From: Streptomyces tailanensis | Lineage (GTDB): Bacteria > Actinomycetota > Actinomycetes > Streptomycetales > Streptomycetaceae | DNA: 64,000 nucleotides | Reading direction: 5' to 3' | Assembly (NCBI RefSeq): GCF_008386495.1 | Contig: NZ_VTHJ01000042.1 | Span: 22,504-86,503 of the forward strand | Shown: piece by piece, positions 1 to 8,853 of the stretch | How positions within the stretch are numbered: the first letter of the stretch is position 1 | How the letters are laid out: each line of letters starts with the position of its first letter | The notes under the pieces: model-generated | The model's database searches: none | Seen by the model: the letters and a program-made list of their open reading frames with translations, nothing else | Told to the model about the DNA's origin: nothing | Made by a program: the position numbers and the translations under genes

Positions 1-85
1 GCGGGGCGGATGGGTCCGCCTGCCCGGCTCACGAACGACAACGATTCCTCGCCCACCCCGGTTCCCCGCCGCCGTACGGCAGGGC

Positions 86-2170
86 CTACAGGGCCCGGGC
101 GATGAGGAGGGCGACGTCGTCGTGGTCGTCGGAGTGGCGCAGGCCGTACAGCAGCAGGTCGCAGGTTTCCTCCAGGGAGTGGGGGGGTTCGTCGAGGAAG
201 CCGAGCAGGGCGCTCAGGCGGTCGTCGAGGGGGTGGTACCGGGTCTCCACGAGGCCGTCGGTGTAGAGGACCAGCAGGTCGCCGGGGTCGAGGCGGGCCG
301 TGGTCGTCTCGAAGGCGATGCCGCCGACGCCGAGCGGGGCGCCGGTGGGCAGGTCGAGCAGCGTCGGGGAGCGGCCGGGGCGGGCCAGCGCGGGCGGCAT
401 GTGCCCGGCGTTGGCCATGCGGCACTGCCTCGTGACGGGGTCGTACACCGCGTAGAGGCAGGTGACGATGTAGTGCTCCAGATCGCAGGTGATCTTGTCG
501 AGGTGCTGGAGCACCGCTTCGGGGTCGAGGTCGAGGTCCGCGTACGCACAGGTCGCGGTGCGCAGTCGGCCCATGGTGGCGGCCGCGTCGATGCCGTTGC
601 CCATGACGTCGCCGACGACCAGGGCGGTTCTGTCGTCGCTCAGCGGGATGACGTCGTACCAGTCGCCGCCGACCTCGCTGGTGGCCTGGGCGGGCTGATA
701 GCGGGAGGCGAGTTCGAGACCGGTGTGCCGGGGCGGGTGGTCGGGCAGGAGACTGCGCTGCAGCGTGAGCGCGGTGTTGCGCACGCTCTGGAACCAGCGC
801 GCGTTGTCGATGGCCACGGCGGCGCGACCGGCCAGCTCGGCGGCGAGGACGACATCGTCGTCGTCGAACGGCAGCGGGTTGCGGGTGCGTTTGAGGTCGA
901 GGGCGCCGAGCACCTCGCCGTGGGCGATCAGCGGTACGGCGAGATACGAGTGGACGCCGGCGCGGGCCAGCAGGGAGCCGGCCTCGGCGTCCCGGGCGAT
1001 GCGCGGCAGATCCTGGTCGCCGACGTGGCGCACGAGGACCGGCCGGCCGGTGTGCACGCACAGCGTGACCAGGCGGTCGCCGTCGTAGGCCGCGAGGTCA
1101 CCGGGCGGGTCGGCGGCATGCAGCGCCACCGTGGGCTGGGCCGCCTTGAGCGCGAGGGCGCGGAAGAGCTCCGGGCCGTTGTCCGGTCTGCGGGAGCGGC
1201 GGCAGGCCAGCGCGGAGTCGAGGACGTCCACGGCGACCACGTCGGCGAGTTGCGGGACGGCGATCTCGGCCAGCTCGCGGGCGGTCTCCTCCACCTCCAG
1301 CGTCGTCCCGACGCGGGTGGAGGCGTCGGCGATGAGGGCGAGCCGGCGCCGGGCCCGGTCGGCCTCGGCGGCCGCGCGGTGCCGTTCGGTGACGTCGACG
1401 ACCGAGGTGGCCGCGCCGAGGACCCGTCCGCCGGGGTCCTCCAGCCGGTAGAAGGAGAGCGACCAGGCGTGCTCGTGGTCGGGGTCGGTCGGCGGGCGGC
1501 CCACGTGGTACTGGTCGAGCAGCGGGGTGCCGGTGGTGAGCACCTGACGCAGCGCGGACTCGATGGTTTCGATGTCGGGCAGGGACAGGGCCTCCCCGAG
1601 ATGACGGCCGACGTGGTCCGTGGCGGGGATGCCGTCGATGCGTTCCAGCGCCGGGTTGACCAGGAGGTACCGCAGGTCGGGGTCGAGCAGGGCCAGGCCG
1701 ATCGGGGACTGGTTGATCAGCCGCTCGCACAGCGCGAGGTCCGTCTCGACGCGCTGGAGCAGGGTGTGGTCGGCGGCGATGCCCAGGGCGTAGACGTCCC
1801 CGAGGTCGTCCTGGAGCCGCATGTTGCGGAACTCCATCAGCCGGCTGCCGCCGTCCTTGTGCCGGATGGGGAAGGCGCCCGCCCAGCTCCGGCCGGTCTC
1901 CAGCACCTCCGCGAACAGCCTGGCCACCGCCTTCAGATGCTCGGGATGGATGAACAGCCGTGCGGCGTACTTGCCGAGGGCCTCCTGCGCGGTGTACCCG
2001 AAGAGATCCTCCGCCTGCGGGGTCCAGAACACGATGCGGCCCTCGGAGTCGACGACCATGGCGGCCACGCTCAGGACGTCCAGCAGACCGGTGGGCGGGG
2101 GCGTGGGCGGCCCGGACTCGGGGATCGGGCCGTGCGCATCGTCGGCGGACCGGAAGGATTCGGCTGTCAT
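86..2170 (-). CDS. PAS-PAS-GAF-SpoIIE PP2C protein phosphatase
   Basis: A 694-residue soluble regulatory Ser/Thr phosphatase, predicted to dephosphorylate an anti-anti-sigma (STAS) partner in a sigma-factor switch. Two PAS domains occupy about residues 30-140 and 150-270, a GAF domain about 290-460 and a PP2C/SpoIIE domain about 480-690. The metal-binding motifs are intact: GGDWYDV, GDVMGNG, LYTDGL and the C-terminal DDVALL. The ATG at 2170 was chosen because GGAGGTGG lies just upstream; the same frame stays open far beyond it but is antisense to the neighbouring gene. It is divergent from a paralogue starting at 2402, with 231 bp between them. No membrane segment is seen. The signal sensed is unknown. 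Confidence 0.9.
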   Translation of the reverse strand: MTAESFRSADDAHGPIPESGPPTPPPTGLLDVLSVAAMVVDSEGRIVFWTPQAEDLFGYTAQEALGKYAARLFIHPEHLKAVARLFAEVLETGRSWAGAFPIRHKDGGSRLMEFRNMRLQDDLGDVYALGIAADHTLLQRVETDLALCERLINQSPIGLALLDPDLRYLLVNPALERIDGIPATDHVGRHLGEALSLPDIETIESALRQVLTTGTPLLDQYHVGRPPTDPDHEHAWSLSFYRLEDPGGRVLGAATSVVDVTERHRAAAEADRARRRLALIADASTRVGTTLEVEETARELAEIAVPQLADVVAVDVLDSALACRRSRRPDNGPELFRALALKAAQPTVALHAADPPGDLAAYDGDRLVTLCVHTGRPVLVRHVGDQDLPRIARDAEAGSLLARAGVHSYLAVPLIAHGEVLGALDLKRTRNPLPFDDDDVVLAAELAGRAAVAIDNARWFQSVRNTALTLQRSLLPDHPPRHTGLELASRYQPAQATSEVGGDWYDVIPLSDDRTALVVGDVMGNGIDAAATMGRLRTATCAYADLDLDPEAVLQHLDKITCDLEHYIVTCLYAVYDPVTRQCRMANAGHMPPALARPGRSPTLLDLPTGAPLGVGGIAFETTTARLDPGDLLVLYTDGLVETRYHPLDDRLSALLGFLDEPPHSLEETCDLLLYGLRHSDDHDDVALLIARAL

Positions 2171-2401
2171 ACCGGTACCACCTCCACCGCTGCGCGGGAT
2201 CCGGCGGCTTCCGGTGACCTGCGTCGGCGTCGCCGCGATCCCGGGTACCGACCATCCGCACTTCCATGCTGCCCCCGGTCCGGTATGTCCGGAAACATGG
2301 AGCATCTCTACGTATTTCGCCGCATCTCGACGGCGGGCCCGCCGGGGCCGTGCGCAAGGCGCGGACAAGCAGGACCATGGTCGTGTAAAGGACGGCACCG
2401 A

Positions 2402-4942
2402 ATGACATCCATGGACCCTGCGCGAGAAACATCCGGCGGGCCGGCGCCCGCGGGGCCGCGCGATCTCCTCGACGCGTCCACCGACGCGGCGGCGGTCGTG
2501 TCCGCCGCGGGCGTCGTGATCGGCTGGACCCGGGGCGCCGAAGCACTCCTCGGCCACCCGGCCGCCGAGGTGGTCGGCGGGCCCGCCGCGCGGCTGGTGG
2601 CGCTGCCCGCGGACCCGGCGAGAGCGGCCGGGGTCGCCGCGCGCTGCCGTGCCGGAATGGGCTGGAGCGGCCTCATCCCCGTACGCCACCGCGACGGCCG
2701 GATCATCGACGTCGACCTGCGGGTCTCCGCGTCCTTCCACATCGGCGGCGACGAGTGCTTCCTGGTCTCGGCGCGGGAACTGCGGCAGCGGTGGACGGCG
2801 GGCCGGTCCGTACTCGACGGGTTCCTGGCCCGCGCCCCGGTCGGCATGGCCGTGATGGACCCGGACCTGCGCTACGTGTGGCTGAACGACACCCTCGAAC
2901 GATTCGGCGGTGTGCCTCGTGAGCAGCGGCTGGGGCGTCGGCTGAGCGAGCTGCTGCCCGGACTCCAGGCGACCACCCTCGAGGGGCTGATGCGCCAGGT
3001 CCTGGAGAGCGGAGTCCCGGTCACCGACTACGAGTACATGGGCTGGAGCTGGGCCGACCCCCACCGCCAACGCGCCTACTCCACCTCGTTCTTCCCCCTC
3101 GTCGACGCCGACGACGCCGTCACCGGCGTCTGCTACCTGGTCCAGGACGTCACCGAGCGGTGGCACGCCCGCCGGCTGCTGTCGCTGGTCAACGAGGCCG
3201 GGGCCCGCGTCGGCACCACCCTGGACGTGATGCGCACGGCCCAGGAGCTCGCCGACTTCGCCGTGCCCCGCTTCGCGGACTTCGTCGTCGTCGACCTCCT
3301 GGAACCCGTCCTCAGCACCGAGGGCCACGGCGCGTGGCTGACCGACGCCGGTCCGGCCCCCGCCAGGCCGGTGATGCGCCGCGCCGGAATGAGCTCGGTG
3401 CGCGAGGGCTGCCCGGAGGCCGTGGCACGGGTCGGGGACAGGGCCGGCTTCTTCCCTCCGCAGCACGGCGTGAACCTGCTCATCGACGGCGAACCGATCC
3501 TCATGCCCGTCCTCGACCCGTCCGACGACCTGTGGGCCGTCGAGCAGCCCGAGCGGGCGGAGAGCATCCGGAAGTACGGCCTGCACTCCCTCATCTGTGT
3601 GCCGATGCGCGCGCGGAACACCGCCCTCGGACTCACCACGTTCGTACGGTCGCTCAATCCCGTCCCGTTCCAGCCCGACGACGTCCTGCCGGCCCGGGAA
3701 CTCGTGGCGCGAGCCGCGCTGTGCGTCGACAACGCCCGCCGCTACACCCGGGAACACACGGCGGCGGTCACCCTGCAACGCAGCCTGCTGCCCCAGGCGT
3801 TGACGGGCGGAACGGCGCTGGAGGTGGCCTCCGCCTATCTGCCGGCCGACCCGACGGACGGGGTGGGCGGCGACTGGTTCGACGTGATCCCCCTGTCCGG
3901 GGCCCGGGTGGGCCTGGTCGTCGGCGACGTGGTCGGCCACGGCATCACCGCCGCGGCGACCATGGGCCGACTGCGCACCGCCGTACAGACCCTGGCCGAC
4001 ATGGAGATGCGGCCCGACGAACTGCTGGCCCACCTCGACGACCTCGTGCTCCGGCTGAGCGAGGAGAAGCCCGACGACGGGGCGGCCGACCGCGGCACCA
4101 CCGCGTTCCTCGGGGCGACCTGCCTCTACGCCGTCTACGACCCGGTCACCGGGCGCTGCACGATGGCCCGGGCCGGTCACCCGCCGCCCGTCGTCGTCGC
4201 CCCCGATGGGCGGGTGTCCTTCCCGGAGCCACCGGCCGGGCCTCCGCTCGGGCTGGGCGGCATGGCGTTCGAGGCCACCGAGATCGAACTCGCCGAGAAC
4301 AGCCTGATCGGCCTCTACACCGACGGCCTCATCGCGGGCGCCGACCACGACATGGAGCGCGGCATGTCCCGGCTCGGCGAGGTACTGGCCCGGTCCGCCG
4401 CCGACCCCGGCACCCTGTGCGCCTCCGCCGTGCGGCAACTCGTGCCCGTGCCGCAACCCGACGACATCGCCCTCCTCCTGGCCCGCACCCACATGCTGGG
4501 CGCCGACCACGTCGTCTCCTGGGACGTGCCCGTGGACCCGGCCGCCGTCGCCGACGTCCGGGCCCGGGCGACCCGCCAGGTGGTGGCCTGGGGGCTGGGG
4601 GAGCTGGCCACGACGACCGAGCTCATCGTGAGCGAGCTGGTCACCAACGCGATCCGCTACGGCACCCCACCCCTGGGGCTGCGCCTGCTCCGCGACGCCC
4701 GCCTGACCTGCGAGGTCTCCGACGCCAGCAGCACGGCTCCCCGGCTGCGGCACGCCCGGAGCATGGACGAAGGCGGCCGCGGTCTCTTCCTGGTGGCCCA
4801 GCTCAGCCATCGATGGGGGTCCCGGTACACGGCGAACGGGAAGATCATCTGGGCCGAGCAGGAGATCGAGCAGGAGATCGAGCAGGAGGGCCGGTTCACC
4901 CCTCGGCGAGAAGGCCGTCCATCTGCCCGACCGCCTGCTTGA
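2402..4942 (+). CDS. PAS-GAF-SpoIIE phosphatase fused to an RsbW-like ATPase domain
   Basis: An 846-residue protein combining a phosphatase and an anti-sigma-kinase-like module. Two PAS domains lie at about 20-120 and 135-255, GAF at 270-440, PP2C at 455-690 (GGDWFDV, GDVVGHG, LYTDGL, PDDIALLLAR) and a histidine-kinase-like ATPase domain at 700-820 (N-box ELIVSELVTNAIRYG, G-box GGRGLFLVAQL). Families with this layout can both phosphorylate and dephosphorylate STAS-type regulators. The extreme C-terminus holds three copies of a 12-nt unit (4856-4888) encoding EIEQ-like repeats. The last 47 nt overlap the convergent SRPBCC gene. Start is the ATG at 2402; ATG 2411 is an alternative. Confidence 0.9.
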   Translation: MTSMDPARETSGGPAPAGPRDLLDASTDAAAVVSAAGVVIGWTRGAEALLGHPAAEVVGGPAARLVALPADPARAAGVAARCRAGMGWSGLIPVRHRDGRIIDVDLRVSASFHIGGDECFLVSARELRQRWTAGRSVLDGFLARAPVGMAVMDPDLRYVWLNDTLERFGGVPREQRLGRRLSELLPGLQATTLEGLMRQVLESGVPVTDYEYMGWSWADPHRQRAYSTSFFPLVDADDAVTGVCYLVQDVTERWHARRLLSLVNEAGARVGTTLDVMRTAQELADFAVPRFADFVVVDLLEPVLSTEGHGAWLTDAGPAPARPVMRRAGMSSVREGCPEAVARVGDRAGFFPPQHGVNLLIDGEPILMPVLDPSDDLWAVEQPERAESIRKYGLHSLICVPMRARNTALGLTTFVRSLNPVPFQPDDVLPARELVARAALCVDNARRYTREHTAAVTLQRSLLPQALTGGTALEVASAYLPADPTDGVGGDWFDVIPLSGARVGLVVGDVVGHGITAAATMGRLRTAVQTLADMEMRPDELLAHLDDLVLRLSEEKPDDGAADRGTTAFLGATCLYAVYDPVTGRCTMARAGHPPPVVVAPDGRVSFPEPPAGPPLGLGGMAFEATEIELAENSLIGLYTDGLIAGADHDMERGMSRLGEVLARSAADPGTLCASAVRQLVPVPQPDDIALLLARTHMLGADHVVSWDVPVDPAAVADVRARATRQVVAWGLGELATTTELIVSELVTNAIRYGTPPLGLRLLRDARLTCEVSDASSTAPRLRHARSMDEGGRGLFLVAQLSHRWGSRYTANGKIIWAEQEIEQEIEQEGRFTPRREGRPSARPPA

Positions 4943-5390
4943 GGCCTTCCTCCATGCCCATCTTCGCCAGCTGCTCCATCTGCTCCCGGGTGTCGAAGAC
5001 GGACCGGATCTCCATGTGGGTGCCGGCGCCGTTCTCGTGTCGGGTCAGCCGTACCTGCGTGGTGGTGGTCGGCATGGTGGCACTCGGGGTGCCGTCCGCG
5101 TCGGCGAAGCCGTCGGTGAACTCCAGGGACGTCGGCGGGGCGATCGACGTGACACGCCACCAGCCACGGTGCTTGTCGCCCTCGGGGCCCGTCATGAAGT
5201 AGGTGACTTCGCCGCCCGGCGTCAGGTCGTGGGCCTCGACGGTGGCCGGGTAGGTCGGCGGTCCCCACCAACGCTCCAGCCGACGCGGGTCCGCCCACAA
5301 CTGCCACACCTTCTCGACCGGAGCCGCGAAGTCCGCGATCAGAGTGAGGGTGAGGTTGTCGAAATCCTTGTCCACGCTGGTCACGCTCAT
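4896..5390 (-). CDS. SRPBCC / AHSA1-like domain protein
   Basis: A 164-residue single-domain START/SRPBCC protein of the Activator-of-Hsp90-ATPase-homologue type, the family usually found behind small ArsR regulators. The characteristic N-terminal pattern is present: the hydrophobic strand FAAPVEKVWQLWADPRRLERWWGP, here cited only in part by its key residues VEKVWQLW and RWWGPP, followed by a Gly/Glu strand (GGEVTYFMTGPEGD). Such proteins bind hydrophobic ligands in a helix-grip cavity; the ligand is unknown. Its ATG overlaps the stop of the ArsR gene by 4 nt (ATGA, 5387-5390), so the two are translationally coupled. The 3' end overlaps the convergent phosphatase gene. Confidence 0.88.
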   Translation of the reverse strand: MSVTSVDKDFDNLTLTLIADFAAPVEKVWQLWADPRRLERWWGPPTYPATVEAHDLTPGGEVTYFMTGPEGDKHRGWWRVTSIAPPTSLEFTDGFADADGTPSATMPTTTTQVRLTRHENGAGTHMEIRSVFDTREQMEQLAKMGMEEGLKQAVGQMDGLLAEG

Positions 5391-5761
5391 CTGTTCTGTC
5401 CCTCTTTCGGGTCGGTTTCTTCCGTACGGGGGTCCTGCGTGAGCAGATCGGCCATCCGCTCCACTCTGCCGCGCCACAGGGACTCCAGCTCGTCGAGCGC
5501 CTGCCGGGCCCGCGCCACCGCGTCGGGCTCCGTGCGGACGAGCTGCTCCCGCCCCCGCCGCTGCTTGCTGACCAGCCCGGCCCGCTCCAGCACCGCCACG
5601 TGTTTCTGCACCGCGGCGAAGCTCATCGGGTAGGCGGCGGCCAGGTGCGAGACCGACAGATCGCCCTGCACGCAGCGCCGCAGTATGTCCCGGCGCGTGG
5701 TGTCCGCCAGGGCATGGAAGAGCCGGTCCAGGCTTCCGTCGGTTCCGTCATCTACAACCAT
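5387..5761 (-). CDS. ArsR-family winged-helix repressor
   Basis: A 124-residue ArsR/SmtB-type DNA-binding protein. The winged helix covers about residues 10-85 (LFHALADTTRRDILRR, then the recognition segment MSFAAVQKHVAVLERAGL). Typical metal-binding Cys motifs are absent, as in the subfamily paired with SRPBCC proteins. The preferred start is the ATG at 5761: it lies 8 nt downstream of a good -10 box with no Shine-Dalgarno, so the transcript is probably leaderless. The ATG at 5782 is an in-frame alternative but would put the promoter inside the gene. An 18-bp palindrome overlaps the start and suggests autoregulation. It is cotranscribed with the SRPBCC gene. Confidence 0.88.
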   Translation of the reverse strand: MVVDDGTDGSLDRLFHALADTTRRDILRRCVQGDLSVSHLAAAYPMSFAAVQKHVAVLERAGLVSKQRRGREQLVRTEPDAVARARQALDELESLWRGRVERMADLLTQDPRTEETDPKEGQNR

Positions 5762-5770
5762 TTGGTTGTA
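5753..5770. promoter_or_regulatory. Palindromic operator over the arsR start codon
   Basis: TACAACCA-TT-TGGTTGTA has perfect 8-bp arms. It covers the ArsR start codon and touches the -10 box, the place expected for an autorepressor site. Confidence 0.75.
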
Positions 5771-5798
5771 CGTTAGCGACATGGGGGCGCTCTGTAAA
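5770..5798 (-). promoter_or_regulatory. Promoter of the arsR-SRPBCC pair, probably leaderless
   Basis: Reading leftward, TTTACA (5798-5793) is followed after 17 nt by TAACGT (5775-5770), and the ATG starts 8 nt later at 5761. This fits a vegetative-type promoter whose first transcribed base is at or next to the A of the start codon. Confidence 0.65.
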
Positions 5799-5863
5799 CC
5801 GCCGTGGGCCCAGCCGCTGAAGTTTTGAATCACTCAGCCGTCTATCTGTTGACTTTCGGCTCG

Positions 5864-7363
5864 ATGAGCCAGAGGATTCCCGGGGTGACCCTTCCCTCCC
5901 ACGCCCTGGACGAGGCCGCACACCGCTGTCTGGTCGCCGGCTTCGGCGGCACCACGACCGTCCCCGACACCCTGAAGCGGCTCGTCGACCGCGGACTGGG
6001 CGGGGTCATCCTGTTCACCCGCAATGTGCGGGACGCCGACCAGGTACGCGAACTCACCGCCACGCTCAGGGCGTTGCGCCCGGACCTGCTGGTGGCCATC
6101 GACAACGAGGGCGGCGGCATCGGCCACCTGGTCGGCGCGGGCGCCCCCGAGGTGCCCGGTTCCTGGGCCCTCGGCGTCGCCGACGACCCGGCGCTCACCG
6201 CGGCCTGCGCCGACGCACTCGCCGGGCACCTCGCCTCGCTCGGCATCACCGTCTCCTACGCCCCGGTCGCCGACCTCCAACGGCGCCCCGAGAACCCGAT
6301 CGTGCGCACCCGCGCCTTCGGCGCCGACCCCGAATTGGCCGCCAGGCACCTGCGCGCCTGGATCGCCGCCACCGAGGCACGCGGCATCGCCTCCTGCGCC
6401 AAGCACTTCCCCGGCCACGGCGGCACGGTCACCGACAGCCACCACGAACTCGCCGTCGACCCACGGCCGCACGCCGATCTCGACCTCGCCCCCTTTCGGG
6501 CGGCGATCTCCGCAGGCGTGCCGATGCTGATGAGCGCCCACGTCGTCTTCCCGGCCCTGGACCCCGACCGCCCCGCCACCCTCAGCCCCCGCATCCTGGG
6601 CGACCTGCTCCGGGGCGAACTCGGCTTCGACGGTGTGCTGGTGAGCGACGCGCTGGAGATGAAGGCCATCGCCGACCGCTACGGCGAGGCCGCCGGCGCC
6701 CGCCTCGCCCTCGCCGCCGGCGCCGACCAGGTCATCGTCGCCGTACCGGACCTCGGCACGACCCTCGCCTGCCGGGACGCCGTCCGCGACGCGCTGGCCG
6801 CCGGGGACCTGGCCGAGGACCGGGTCGCGGAGGCCGCCGCACGCGTACTGCGCCTCGCCGAGCGATACGCGGCACCGACCGCGGCGGATGCCGTGGCTCG
6901 CTGGGACGAGGGCGCCGGGCTGGAGGCGGCGCGCCGGGCCGTACGCAGCCGGGGTCCGCTGCCGCCGCCCGTGCCCGGCGCCCACGTCGTCGACCTCTTC
7001 CCGTCACCGCATCCCGCGCTCAACTGGGGCGGCGAGGACCTCCTGACCGAACTGCACGCCCTCGACCCGACCGCCACGGGGACGGCCGTAGCCGGGGAGC
7101 CGGGGAACGTGGATGACACGGACGCCGTGGTGGCGGAGGCGCTGAGCGCGGCCGAGGGGCGCCCGATCGTCGTCGCCGTCTGCGATGCCGGGCTGCACCC
7201 CTGGCAGCGGCGACTGCGCGCCGCACTGCTGGCCGCACGGCCCGACGCGGTACGGGTGTCGACAGGGCTGCCGGAGCCGGGGGACGAGGACACCGTCCAC
7301 ACGTACGGGCGGGGCCGGGCCAATCTCCGGGCGGTGGCGGAGGTGCTGGCGGGGGCGCGGTGA
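5864..7363 (+). CDS. GH3 beta-N-acetylhexosaminidase-like enzyme (NagZ type)
   Basis: A 499-residue glycoside hydrolase family 3 protein predicted to release terminal N-acetylglucosamine. The NagZ signature KHFPGHGGT lies near residue 180, the Asp-His general acid/base pair characteristic of NagZ-like enzymes follows in TDSHHE near 190, and the nucleophile Asp is in VSDALEM near 262. The C-terminal 150 residues resemble the extra domain of two-domain actinobacterial enzymes. No signal peptide is visible, suggesting a cytoplasmic role in muropeptide or chitooligosaccharide turnover. The GTG at 5885 (AGAGG upstream) is an alternative start. A large hairpin follows the stop. Confidence 0.85.
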   Translation: MSQRIPGVTLPSHALDEAAHRCLVAGFGGTTTVPDTLKRLVDRGLGGVILFTRNVRDADQVRELTATLRALRPDLLVAIDNEGGGIGHLVGAGAPEVPGSWALGVADDPALTAACADALAGHLASLGITVSYAPVADLQRRPENPIVRTRAFGADPELAARHLRAWIAATEARGIASCAKHFPGHGGTVTDSHHELAVDPRPHADLDLAPFRAAISAGVPMLMSAHVVFPALDPDRPATLSPRILGDLLRGELGFDGVLVSDALEMKAIADRYGEAAGARLALAAGADQVIVAVPDLGTTLACRDAVRDALAAGDLAEDRVAEAAARVLRLAERYAAPTAADAVARWDEGAGLEAARRAVRSRGPLPPPVPGAHVVDLFPSPHPALNWGGEDLLTELHALDPTATGTAVAGEPGNVDDTDAVVAEALSAAEGRPIVVAVCDAGLHPWQRRLRAALLAARPDAVRVSTGLPEPGDEDTVHTYGRGRANLRAVAEVLAGAR

Positions 7364-7407
7364 CGGGGGCGATTCGGTGGTGCGGCGATGGGGTGCCCCG
7401 GAGGCGA

Positions 7408-7475
7408 TGATTGGCAGATCTGTTCCGGGGACACGCCGCGAACGAGGCGCGCCGCCGGAACAGATCTGCCAATCA
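7408..7475. terminator. 21-bp perfect inverted repeat between convergent genes
   Basis: Arms 7408-7428 and 7455-7475 are perfectly complementary over 21 nt with a 26-nt loop. The arm includes the octamer CAGATCTG. It lies between two convergent hydrolase genes and no other signal fills the gap, so a bidirectional terminator is the simplest reading. It lacks a T-run, and the arms are longer and less GC-rich than most terminators here. Confidence 0.6.
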
Positions 7476-7537
7476 CCGAGTGCCCACGGGCCGCCCCAAC
7501 GGCTCGCGGCCCTCCCGGCACGGGACGGCCGCCCTCC

Positions 7538-8845
7538 TCATCCCGCCTGTACCAGCTCCTTGATCCCCCGGGCCGCGAGGTACTCCATGTCCTCCGCCCG
7601 GTCCTCCAGAACCACCGCCGGACGCGCCCCCTCCGTCCGCAGCCGTATCCACGTCTCGAAGAAGGCGCCGCCCGGACCGGATACCGAGCGGGTCGCCGGG
7701 GTGCAGTCCAGGACCAGGGCGGTGTCTCGGACCGGCACGGAACGCGACGGCTCGGCGCGCAGTTCCGCCACCGTCTCGGCGAGGGCGTGCGCGATCGGCT
7801 TGCGGTGGCCCGTCGAGTCGAACAGGCCCAGCGTGTACTCCAGTTCGGGGAAGTCGGCGAGGGAGCGGTCCACGTCGTGGGAGCACCACCAGGTCACGCC
7901 CCACAGGCCCGTGCAGTCCGCCGCGTTCAGCAGGGTCGCGCGGGCGAAGCCGGGCGCGTCGGCCGCCGGGATGTGCGGCTCGGGCGCGCCGGTCTCCTGC
8001 ACCCAGACCGGGCGGGCGGGGTCGGTCGCGTACGCCTTGGCCAGCTCGGTGCCGTACTCGGCGAGGTGCCGCACCTGCGGGGAGCGGGGGCCGTAGCGGC
8101 GGGCGCAGTCGGCGGAGAACACCCAGGGGTGCACGGTTGTCACATCGCCCTTGCGGGCCGAGGCCTCGGGGGTGAAGGGGTGGTCGTCGCCGTACCAGGC
8201 GGCGTCGTACGCGGAGTGCGTGACCAGGCCGCCGCCCTCACCCAGCCCGTCCCTGGCCGCCGCGAGCAGCGTGTCCAGGTAGTGGTCCACCTCGGCAGCC
8301 GTCACCGGGTTGTGTTCCACCAGGTTGTTGAGTTCGTTGCCGAGCTGGAGGCCGATGAGGTTCGGGCGGCCGGTCAGGGCACGGCCGAGCGTGCGCAGCA
8401 GGGCCGCCTGCGCCTCGATCGCCTCGGGGTCGGTGAACACATTGCGGTGGTGCCAGCCGCGCGTCCACTCCGGGTAGAAGTCGAAGCTCGACAGATGGCC
8501 CTGAACGCCGTCCACGACGACGTCCAGGCCGCACTCGGCGGCGATGTCCACGAGCCGGCAGAGCTGGTCGACGACGGCGGCACGGATCAGGGTGCGGTTG
8601 GGCTGGAGGAGTGGCCACAGGTGGAAGACGCGTACGTGGTCGAAGCCCAGCCCGGCGATCTGCGCCAGGTCCTCCCGCGCCTCGCGCGGGTCGAAGTCGT
8701 GCCATGCGTGAAACCAGCCGCGGCGCGGGGTGTAGTTGACGCCGAAGCGAAGTTCGGGAGCGGGCGGGGGCGTGCTGATGGCGTCCTCCTCGGGGCCTCG
8801 GAAAACTCCTGGGACCTTGTCTGGGGCGAATGTATCAACCACCAT
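7538..8845 (-). CDS. Clan GH-A glycoside hydrolase (GH5-like)
   Basis: A protein of up to 435 residues with a (beta/alpha)8 hydrolase fold. The acid/base Glu is in LQLGNELNNL and the nucleophile Glu in VWVQETGAPEPH, the spacing expected for clan GH-A; the N-terminal strand RFGVNYTPRRGWFHAW is also typical. Substrate is not predictable, but the position beside a GlcNAc-kinase-like gene and a sugar importer suggests glycan breakdown. No signal peptide is seen. The start is uncertain: the only upstream ATG (8845) has no Shine-Dalgarno and lies 8 bp from the divergent ATG. A strong GAGGAGG precedes an ATC codon at 8779, close to where family similarity begins (413 residues from there). Confidence 0.8.
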   Translation of the reverse strand: MVVDTFAPDKVPGVFRGPEEDAISTPPPAPELRFGVNYTPRRGWFHAWHDFDPREAREDLAQIAGLGFDHVRVFHLWPLLQPNRTLIRAAVVDQLCRLVDIAAECGLDVVVDGVQGHLSSFDFYPEWTRGWHHRNVFTDPEAIEAQAALLRTLGRALTGRPNLIGLQLGNELNNLVEHNPVTAAEVDHYLDTLLAAARDGLGEGGGLVTHSAYDAAWYGDDHPFTPEASARKGDVTTVHPWVFSADCARRYGPRSPQVRHLAEYGTELAKAYATDPARPVWVQETGAPEPHIPAADAPGFARATLLNAADCTGLWGVTWWCSHDVDRSLADFPELEYTLGLFDSTGHRKPIAHALAETVAELRAEPSRSVPVRDTALVLDCTPATRSVSGPGGAFFETWIRLRTEGARPAVVLEDRAEDMEYLAARGIKELVQAG

Positions 8846-8847
8846 GG
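8831..8847. promoter_or_regulatory. Candidate operator (site E) between divergent hydrolase and kinase genes
   Basis: TGTATCAACCACCATGG resembles short sequences upstream of four other sugar genes in this window, with a shared core close to ATCAA-N-CACCA. It is proposed as a binding site of the RpiR regulator; the match is by eye only. Confidence 0.3.
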
Positions 8848-8853
8848 ACGACA

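Noticed and set aside
2230..2262. Stress-sigma (SigB-like) promoter at a GGGTAC string before the second phosphatase gene
   Set aside because: The -35 match is poor and the leader would be about 130 nt. Too weak to list.
2171..4810. Extension of the first phosphatase frame upstream to about 4810 on the minus strand
   Set aside because: It is antisense to the second phosphatase gene and has Gly/His/Val-rich composition typical of GC-skewed shadow frames. A good Shine-Dalgarno supports the start at 2170.
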